40,188 nt of DNA from Lachnospiraceae bacterium (GTDB lineage: Bacteria > Bacillota > Clostridia > Lachnospirales > Lachnospiraceae): the NCBI GenBank assembly GCA_021203205.1, contig JAJQBQ010000027.1:687-40874 (forward strand), written 5' to 3'. How positions within the stretch are numbered: the stretch's first letter is position 1; each line of letters starts with the position of its first letter. The position numbers and the translations under genes were made by a program. The notes under the pieces were generated by a model that was not told where the DNA came from, ran no database searches, and saw only the letters and a program-made list of their open reading frames with translations. Of the stretch, positions 34,804 through 40,188 are shown piece after piece.

Positions 34804-36513
34804 TTAATACGTGATCAAATCATAATTCAGTTCCCCGGTGTACCCGTCGAATGTCATCAGATACCGCTTCCAGTCCGCGTCCTTATTGATCCGGTTAAAG
34901 TATTCCACCCGCCAGATCGGCGAATATACGATGCGGTATTTTCCGTCCTCATCCTGGGCCACCACATAATTCATCACCAGCTCGATTTCCGTGACAATAC
35001 TGGTTCCCGTCCGTTTTCTGATCTGCGCCGACATGTTTTCGATGATCACGTTGATGTCCGCCACTTCCTTCGCAGTGCTGTACTTCACAAGGTTTAAGCG
35101 CGGCCGCAGGATGCATTCAAATCCGTTCTCCGTGACATTGATGTTAATCAGTTCATAGGCCATACCGTCACTCGTCGCTTCAATGCCATTCTCACTGTAT
35201 CGGATGGAGTCCTCCGCCATCTCGCCGGCGGGAATACTCAAAGAGTATGGTGCGCGTTTTACCGCGAGACCCTCGATGGTTTCATAGCACACGGCTGTGT
35301 ACCATTCGCCGGAAATCTCCGAAGCATCGTAGCCCAGCTCTGTCAGCGTTTCCTCCGAACAGACGTAAAAGCTGTATCTGTCTGCCGCCTCCGGATAGAG
35401 CGAATCCATAAGCTCTTCCAACGCATAGAGGAAGGTTCTTCGTTTCAGAAACGATGTGCTGCTTCCGCCGTCATTCAGCCGATAAAACCCGGTAACCAGG
35501 TTCGCCCCCAAACCGTAATACTGTGCTTCGCAGCCCCAGCCATATCCCAGGTCAGAGGAGATACCGTTTGTATTCCAGGTGCCCGGCGTGTAAATGGTAA
35601 TTTCGCCGTTGTCATCCATCCAGAAATACAGTCTGCTGGAATTAAATTCTTTTATCTTGTTCCATTTTTCCACCCAGGTCTCGCCGAGTGTATCGGCGAA
35701 TGTGTCAAACAGGGAGGTAAATTCGGAAAAGCTGACGCTGTTTAATACGGTTTCATCCCCGGAGATGGATTCGAAGGTGCCTTCGAGGACATTCACACCG
35801 GTTGTGCTCGCGGTTTCCTCGTTTTCTTCCGATTCCTCTGTGCTCGCCGTCGTCCACTGGCTGATGCCATCCGCGTACTGAGATCGGGGCGTAATATACG
35901 CATCAATCGTCACCTTCTCCGAGATCTGCCCCGTCAGATGATCTTTCTCAGCCTCCTCATCGGTGAGGACGATCAGCGGGTATTCTGTTTTCGCATCTTC
36001 CGTGGAAGAAGATGTCCCGGTCAAAATTTTAGATGCGATTTCATACGTGCTTTCACGTAAGGAAGGCGAAGCCGCAAGTGATGTCGTAAACACCAGCAGG
36101 AAGACGCACACCGCGGCGGAGAAACGCAGCAGCACAAATCCTGCTCTGTGAGCAAAGGTCTGGCGGCGTTCTCTCCGGTAATGCCTGCGGATCTGCTTCA
36201 TGCACTTTTTGCGCAGTTCCTCCGGCATGTGGATGTCAGATTCAAAAACACTCTCGCCCGCAGCCTCACTCTGCGCTGTATCCTCATCGTATTCCGAATT
36301 CCATATATTCTCCGCGATCCGGCCCCAGGATTCCTCATCTGCGGTTACATCGTCTTTCAAAATTTCTGTCTCCTCTTTCGATCTTCCAGTCTTCTCCATA
36401 GGCCTTCCTGTCTCCTCTTTTGATCTTCCTTTCTCTTCTTTCATTTTTCCTGTCTTTTCTTCTAATCCTTTTGTCTTCTCTTTCGAATGTAAATGATACT
36501 TTCCTGTTCTCAT
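34804..36513 (-). CDS. Membrane anti-sigma-factor-like protein with heptad-repeat N-terminus
   Basis: A 569-residue single-pass membrane protein directly downstream of an ECF sigma factor gene (119-bp gap), so probably its regulator. Residues 11-52 are six tandem seven-residue repeats of the type K-E-E-T-G-R-S. Next come an acidic segment, a basic juxtamembrane stretch (RKKCMKQIRRHYRRERR) and one membrane span (about 124-147). The large extracellular part of about 420 residues ends in a domain with SPIWRVEYFN and DGYTGEL. That C-terminal domain resembles the end of the lipoprotein encoded at 38113-39222. No zinc-binding anti-sigma motif is seen. AAAGAGGTG lies ahead of the ATG. The sigma-binding function is inferred from position and topology. 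Confidence 0.7.
   Translation of the reverse strand: MRTGKYHLHSKEKTKGLEEKTGKMKEEKGRSKEETGRPMEKTGRSKEETEILKDDVTADEESWGRIAENIWNSEYDEDTAQSEAAGESVFESDIHMPEELRKKCMKQIRRHYRRERRQTFAHRAGFVLLRFSAAVCVFLLVFTTSLAASPSLRESTYEIASKILTGTSSSTEDAKTEYPLIVLTDEEAEKDHLTGQISEKVTIDAYITPRSQYADGISQWTTASTEESEENEETASTTGVNVLEGTFESISGDETVLNSVSFSEFTSLFDTFADTLGETWVEKWNKIKEFNSSRLYFWMDDNGEITIYTPGTWNTNGISSDLGYGWGCEAQYYGLGANLVTGFYRLNDGGSSTSFLKRRTFLYALEELMDSLYPEAADRYSFYVCSEETLTELGYDASEISGEWYTAVCYETIEGLAVKRAPYSLSIPAGEMAEDSIRYSENGIEATSDGMAYELININVTENGFECILRPRLNLVKYSTAKEVADINVIIENMSAQIRKRTGTSIVTEIELVMNYVVAQDEDGKYRIVYSPIWRVEYFNRINKDADWKRYLMTFDGYTGELNYDLITY
36358..36483 (-). repeat. 21-bp minisatellite in the anti-sigma-like gene
   Basis: Six consecutive 21-bp units encode seven-residue Lys/Glu/Thr-rich repeats at residues 11-52. 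It has the same unit length as the array within metK, but a different sequence. Confidence 0.8.
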
Positions 36514-36632
36514 TACGCACCTCTTTCCGGACAGATTTGATTCATCGCCTTTCGTTTTTCACATCTTGAAGTCATTCATCTATTCTGTACGTAACCGCAT
36601 CATGTCGCACTTTTCTCTGCGATCCAGCCACA

Positions 36633-37160
36633 CTACTCTGCGCTATCCATCAGCCCCGCGATTTTCCGTTTCAGCCTCGTGAGCCTCATGGAAATGTTTG
36701 CCGCAGTGGTGCCGTATTTTTCCGCCAGCCATGTATTGGACCTGCGGTCAATGAACTTTTCTTTCATCAGCATCCGCTCTTCCGACTCCAGCGACTGCCA
36801 GACCTTCTGCTGCCGCTCCTTCTCTTCCGAGCGCAGCACCAGCTCCTCCACCGAAGGCTGACCGGCGCTTTGAAAGGTGTCAATCTGTTCAGCCATGCGC
36901 TCAGGTTTTCTCTTTTCACGATTTTCCGCCCGCAAGAAATTAAGTGCCGCGTGATTTACCGTAGTGTTAATGTAAGCTTCCAGCGCCGGTGTCGCCAGTG
37001 AACGCAAAAATTCTGTCTTTTTCATCAGACTTTCCAGCGCGATCTGTACCACATCCTCTGCGTCCGGCGGCTCCCTCACAATACGTCTGGCCAGATAGTA
37101 CATTCGATCACCGTAGGTGCGGAAAAGTTCTGTCATAAACTTCTCATTTTCCTTCTTCAT
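36633..37160 (-). CDS. ECF-type RNA polymerase sigma factor
   Basis: A sigma-70 family factor of 175 residues with only regions 2 and 4. Region 2 includes YYLARRIVREPPDAEDVVQ and the promoter-melting TVNHAALNFLRAENR. Region 4 carries the helix-turn-helix NTWLAEKYGTTAANISMRL. A charged linker lies between them. It is upstream of the membrane anti-sigma-like gene, the usual order for an ECF pair. A promoter-like element 94-133 bp upstream is shared with the lipoprotein gene 2.2 kb away, which suggests autoregulation and at least one further target. The signal sensed is unknown; envelope stress is a common theme in such systems. Confidence 0.9.
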   Translation of the reverse strand: MKKENEKFMTELFRTYGDRMYYLARRIVREPPDAEDVVQIALESLMKKTEFLRSLATPALEAYINTTVNHAALNFLRAENREKRKPERMAEQIDTFQSAGQPSVEELVLRSEEKERQQKVWQSLESEERMLMKEKFIDRRSNTWLAEKYGTTAANISMRLTRLKRKIAGLMDSAE

Positions 37161-37253
37161 CCCTGTTCCCCTATTCCTCTGTTCCCCGTTTTTATTTAAC
37201 CATGAAAGTCTGTCAGGCGACTTTCATACATTGTGTTTTCCAAATCCCGGTTC

Positions 37254-37293
37254 TATATATAAAGACACCGACTATCATAAAATTCAACAAAAT
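37254..37293 (-). promoter_or_regulatory. Candidate ECF promoter of the sigma operon
   Basis: On the minus strand ATTTTGTTGAATTT, a spacer, then CGGTGTCTTTATATAT. It matches the element at 39434-39473 with identical spacing. TTGAATTT and CGGTGTC are in positions suited to ECF -35 and -10 boxes. Confidence 0.6.
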
Positions 37294-37314
37294 ATTTTAA
37301 TTTTTTTCAGAAAA

Positions 37315-37346
37315 AAAGAGCCCCTCCACAGTTGGACGGGCTCTTT
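37315..37346 (-). terminator. Terminator after the brnT-brnA pair
   Basis: A 14-bp stem with one mismatch (AAAGAGCCC core with GGGCTCTTT), a 4-base loop and T6 on the minus strand. It is about 100 bp past the antitoxin stop. Confidence 0.8.
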
Positions 37347-37447
37347 ACATTCAATATTAGTTGCAAAAGACACAGTCTCCGTTCCCTAACGAGCAATAAT
37401 GACAGTTCATATTATGGACTTGATGAGAGACTGCGAATAGTCACATT

Positions 37448-37630
37448 TCATGAAATATTTCGATATCTGTTTCTGCTTTTGGCAGCAAGTCGAAACGCTT
37501 TCTCCATAGCAGGGGACAATTCCGGAGAATCTTCATCATACACAACAGGCATATCTTTTGCCGCCTCAATCATCTGAATTTGCTCCTCTGTTGGTTTCTG
37601 TTCCTTATATAATGTAGCTGTTTTGGTCAT
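37448..37630 (-). CDS. brnA: BrnA-like antitoxin
   Basis: A 60-residue antitoxin that neutralises the BrnT toxin and likely represses the operon. The ATG at 37630 follows AAAGGAG and overlaps the end of the toxin gene by 26 bp. The sequence has PTEEQIQMIEAAKDMP, VYDEDSPELSPAMEKAFRLA and a basic tail (KSRNRYR), as in short BrnA-type antitoxins. A longer open frame upstream merely overlaps the toxin. The order, toxin then antitoxin, is the usual brnTA order. Confidence 0.75.
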   Translation of the reverse strand: MTKTATLYKEQKPTEEQIQMIEAAKDMPVVYDEDSPELSPAMEKAFRLAAKSRNRYRNIS

Positions 37631-37904
37631 AATAAATACTCCTTTCCCTTGCTGTCGCCAATCTTGCAGAGATAAGTCGAACTCTTTCTTGCCGTTCTGT
37701 GTATACAACAAATAAAACATCATGAACCATTCCAATGGTATTATACCTGTCTTCGTCCTGGCTATGTTCAGAATCATATATCTCCAAACGATTATCATCA
37801 TTAAATACCATCATCGCAGTCTCAAAATCAATGCCGTGTTTTGCTATATTCTGTTGATTCTTTACTTCATCCCACTCAAATTCTATAGGTAACAGATTCA
37901 CCAC
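37605..37904 (-). CDS. brnT: BrnT family type II toxin
   Basis: A 99-residue RelE-fold ribonuclease toxin. The BrnT signature is clear: FEWDEVKNQQNIAKHGIDFETA at the N-terminus (spanning residues 9-30), a RYNTIGMVHDVLFVVYTER core and RLISARLATARERSIYY at the end. BrnT toxins cleave RNA and halt translation under stress. The start is GTG at 37904 or 37901; the AGAGAGG site is unusually close to both. The gene overlaps its antitoxin by 26 bp. A TATAAT lies at 37975-37970, with no good -35. Confidence 0.88.
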   Translation of the reverse strand: MVNLLPIEFEWDEVKNQQNIAKHGIDFETAMMVFNDDNRLEIYDSEHSQDEDRYNTIGMVHDVLFVVYTERQERVRLISARLATARERSIYYDQNSYII

Positions 37905-38112
37905 CCTCTCTCTGTATCCAAATTTTTAATACCTTCGCGCCACGTTTAATTAAATCCGAAATTTTCTTTATTATAACGCAGTTTCCTGGCAACGTCCATC
38001 TAAATTGCAAATTTTGTTTGTGCACAAGATACGCATAATGTATCCACAATCAGGGTTTCATTTTCCGTAGACTTCTTGTCAATGCAATAGTTTCCTCGCA
38101 TTTCAATCAGAT

Positions 38113-39222
38113 TCAACCATAAGAAAACAGCAGCGTCCCGTCCAGTGCGGAATACACGCATCTCCACATGACATCCTTCCCTTCCTCATACCAAGTAACC
38201 GCCCAGCACGGAGCCAGACAGGAATCTCCCGTCTCTTCATCATCCAGTATCGTGTAATTGAGTTTCACATCCGTGATCGTCTTTTTCTTCCCGTGTCCGT
38301 ACTGTTCATAAAACCTCAGGAAAATATCTTTTAAGGGCACAAGCTCCGCCTGCCGGAAAGCTTCTGATTCCATCAGGATCTCATTTCTGCCCTCCACTGC
38401 GTATACTTCATAATCGCTGTCCAGATAAATTCTGACTTCATTGGTATAATCAGATACCCCATAAACATCGCTTAGCACCACCCCGTGATCCATGGTCTGC
38501 CGCAGGATCACCTCAAACCTTTCTCCGCTGCCATCATCTTCAACCGGTGAAATGTCTCCATAACTGTCTGCGGCAAAATTTTTCATGGTCTCATACATTT
38601 CTTCGCATACCCAAACACATTCCAGGCTGTAATTTTCTATCATGATAAACGGTTGAAACATCTCCGCAATTTCCGCCGCCCGCTGCTCAATCAAATCCAG
38701 ACGATAGCCCTCTATATGAACAGGGAAGAAAACGTCCAGCGTTCTTGCCACGTAGTTGTCGGTGCTTTTTCCTTCATAAAGCCAGCCAGTTTTGTCCTGA
38801 TCTGAATACAGGTTTGTCATGGATGCATAAAAGCCTGTTTCCACATAATCTGTTTCAAAATAGAGATCCACCAGCTCCGCAAGTTCTTTTTTTGCCTCGT
38901 TCACTTTCACTTCATCAAAATTTTCTCCATCTGCCCTCTCATGGATAGAATAATGATACAGGCCAAACTCTCCGGTATATACGTTCTCCGGAACAATGTC
39001 AGCCGCTATGGAAAACTTATCTGTCAGATCTGCTTCCATGTGCTCTGCGCTGTAATCAAGTTCTCCCAGAAGCTCCTCTACGTTCACTTCAACTGTGGCA
39101 GATGTTCCACCTGATTTGTCCGAAGACGAACTTTTGCCTTCCTGGATTTCCGTATCTTTGCAGCCTGCGAATGTCAGTAGCAGAAAAATACTGAGAATTA
39201 TTAAGCTAAGTGTCTTTTTCAT
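38113..39222 (-). CDS. Secreted lipoprotein, likely target of the ECF sigma factor
   Basis: A 369-residue lipoprotein. The ATG at 39222 has GGAGGAGG upstream. The signal peptide MKKTLSLIILSIFLLLTFAGC ends in a lipobox with Cys21, then a Ser/Gly-rich linker. The body is acidic with no enzyme motif that I recognise; it may belong to the DUF6034 type, at low confidence. The C-terminal portion (DVKLNYTI, then APCWAVTWYE and YSALDGTLLFS) resembles the C-terminus of the anti-sigma-like protein at 34804-36513. Together with the shared promoter element at 39434, this places it in the same regulon. An envelope stress or signalling role is inferred. Confidence 0.75.
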   Translation of the reverse strand: MKKTLSLIILSIFLLLTFAGCKDTEIQEGKSSSSDKSGGTSATVEVNVEELLGELDYSAEHMEADLTDKFSIAADIVPENVYTGEFGLYHYSIHERADGENFDEVKVNEAKKELAELVDLYFETDYVETGFYASMTNLYSDQDKTGWLYEGKSTDNYVARTLDVFFPVHIEGYRLDLIEQRAAEIAEMFQPFIMIENYSLECVWVCEEMYETMKNFAADSYGDISPVEDDGSGERFEVILRQTMDHGVVLSDVYGVSDYTNEVRIYLDSDYEVYAVEGRNEILMESEAFRQAELVPLKDIFLRFYEQYGHGKKKTITDVKLNYTILDDEETGDSCLAPCWAVTWYEEGKDVMWRCVYSALDGTLLFSYG

Positions 39223-39433
39223 TTCATACCTCCTCCCGTCCTTTGGGAACCCGCGAATAGTAACTTCTGTCTGGTTACCGCGAACCGTCAACCGACGAAT
39301 ATTCAGGACCATTTTACACCGACGAATTCTGCCTGACACTTACACCAACGAATTCCTCCTGGCGCTAACACCGGATGCCCGCAATCTTTTCGTGCTCCCG
39401 ATTGGATTCACAGGCATCTTTCGTAAATCGGTT

Positions 39434-39473
39434 ACATATAGAAAGACACCGGTTTTTGTGAAACTCAACAAAA
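39434..39473 (-). promoter_or_regulatory. Candidate ECF promoter of the lipoprotein gene
   Basis: On the minus strand ATTTTGTTGAGTTT, a spacer, then CGGTGTCTTTCTATAT, aligned without gaps to the element at 37254-37293. It is about 212 bp ahead of the lipoprotein start. Confidence 0.6.
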
Positions 39474-39556
39474 TTTCCGGCAGAATTTTGAAAACGCGAA
39501 GCACAGAACACCCCGTGAACCATTTTTGACACAGAAGTCATTTCGGCACAGAAATA

Positions 39557-39692
39557 AGCCCGTCCACGAAATTGGGTTCTTTCTCCACTCTGGATATTTC
39601 TGATTTTCACAGAAAGCCTCTTTTATAGATGCTTTTTTCTCTGTGAAAAGATATACCCATAAGTGAGAAGGAACCCAAAATTGGACGGGCCT
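39557..39692. repeat. 136-bp long imperfect hairpin, MITE-like
   Basis: Outer arms of about 30 bp (AAGCCCGTCCA...GGGTTC...TTCTC and its complement ending TTGGACGGGC) enclose an inner 10-bp inverted repeat TTTTCACAGA/TCTGTGAAAA. There is no T-run on the minus-strand side. It lies between the membrane protein gene and the lipoprotein promoter. It could be a miniature mobile element or a strong structural terminator. No target-site duplication could be confirmed. Confidence 0.65.
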
Positions 39693-39740
39693 CACCTTTA
39701 TTGACTATATTTTTCAATCCTCTGTACTTATTTTGTCAAA

Positions 39741-40136
39741 CTATTTCAGTCTAATTAGATGTAAAAACGCAATGCCTGCAACCAGAAGGAAATAACCCCC
39801 TGCGACGAACATCGCAATTTCTATGTACAGCCATTCAAATGCGACATGTATAATAAAAGCAAGAAGCAAAAACATCACCGCCAGAACCGCAAGCGTTCCT
39901 CCGCCGGTCATTATGTCCTGCCTGCTCTGGTTGTCTTTTGCTATTGCAAAAGAGAGCGCGAACAGACACATGGCTACGCCAAGGCAAACTCTCAGGATCA
40001 GATGTACTGTCTCACTTTTGACGGGCAAGGTGATAGTGGAATCCATACTAAAAAATGCAGAAATTACAAATATAAGCACCAGCAGGAATAGGATGATGCC
40101 AATTGCCCTGAGGATAATACGTACTTTGTTTCTCAT
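39741..40136 (-). CDS. Small multi-pass membrane protein
   Basis: A 131-residue hydrophobic protein with four predicted membrane spans (about residues 7-29, 45-65, 80-100 and 105-127). The ATG at 40136 follows AAAGGCGGA. An upstream in-frame start beginning at the window edge would add 17 poor residues. There is no known motif. It is on the same strand as the lipoprotein but separated by about 500 bp including the long hairpin. Function unknown. Confidence 0.65.
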   Translation of the reverse strand: MRNKVRIILRAIGIILFLLVLIFVISAFFSMDSTITLPVKSETVHLILRVCLGVAMCLFALSFAIAKDNQSRQDIMTGGGTLAVLAVMFLLLAFIIHVAFEWLYIEIAMFVAGGYFLLVAGIAFLHLIRLK

Positions 40137-40188
40137 TTTTATATTCCGCCTTTCTGCGAAAGGCACCGATGGGGTTATGAAACACACG

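Overview
The window looks like a chromosomal segment of an anaerobic gut-type Clostridia species, most likely Lachnospiraceae. This is inferred from several things: strong AGGAGG-type ribosome binding sites, a DUF5688 protein, a large secreted subtilase paired with a cohesin/FIVAR surface protein, OmpR-type two-component genes of Firmicutes style and roughly 50% GC. No tRNA, rRNA, CRISPR array, transposase or phage structural gene was seen. Apart from uvrB and one SAM-dependent methyltransferase, every gene lies on the minus strand.

Region 1 (1-12.4 kb) is a defence island. A minus-strand operon runs WYL-domain regulator > SNF2-like helicase with a PLD-like N-terminus > DUF4391 protein > the start of a type III-like DNA methyltransferase (mod), which is cut by the window edge. 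The mod fragment carries a G9 homopolymer about 33 codons in, so it may be phase variable. Next come a DUF5688 gene with an unknown helical protein, a Septu-like pair (PtuA-type ATPase and PtuB-type HNH nuclease), an RNA 2'-phosphotransferase (KptA) and an AAA-ATPase/PD-(D/E)XK protein.

Region 2 (12.4-16.3 kb) holds uvrB. It is broken by a one-base frameshift right after the Walker A motif and carries a low-complexity insertion of about 125 residues. A degenerate 56-bp tandem repeat and a bidirectional terminator follow.

Region 3 (16.3-28.2 kb) holds a cell-surface operon: a cohesin-like/FIVAR membrane-anchored protein, then a 2544-residue secreted subtilase with alternating Big_2 and propeller-like modules. 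A histidine kinase/response regulator pair follows.

Region 4 (28.4-34.6 kb) holds housekeeping genes: metK, murA, a cysteine desulfurase and a COG1092-like methyltransferase. MetK has a seven-heptad coiled-coil insertion in the active-site loop region, and the cysteine desulfurase has a repeat-derived loop insertion. Both metK and the methyltransferase appear to have long structured 5' leaders with no match to a riboswitch class I know.

Region 5 (34.6-40.2 kb) holds an ECF sigma factor with a membrane anti-sigma-like partner, a BrnT/BrnA toxin-antitoxin pair, a lipoprotein and a small membrane protein. The sigma operon and the lipoprotein share a near-identical promoter-like element and related C-terminal domains, which suggests an autoregulated ECF regulon.

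The most unusual theme is the repeated occurrence of in-frame, repeat-derived low-complexity segments inside or at the ends of otherwise conserved proteins (UvrB, MetK, NifS, the anti-sigma protein). Two of them are built on the same 21-bp (seven-codon) period.
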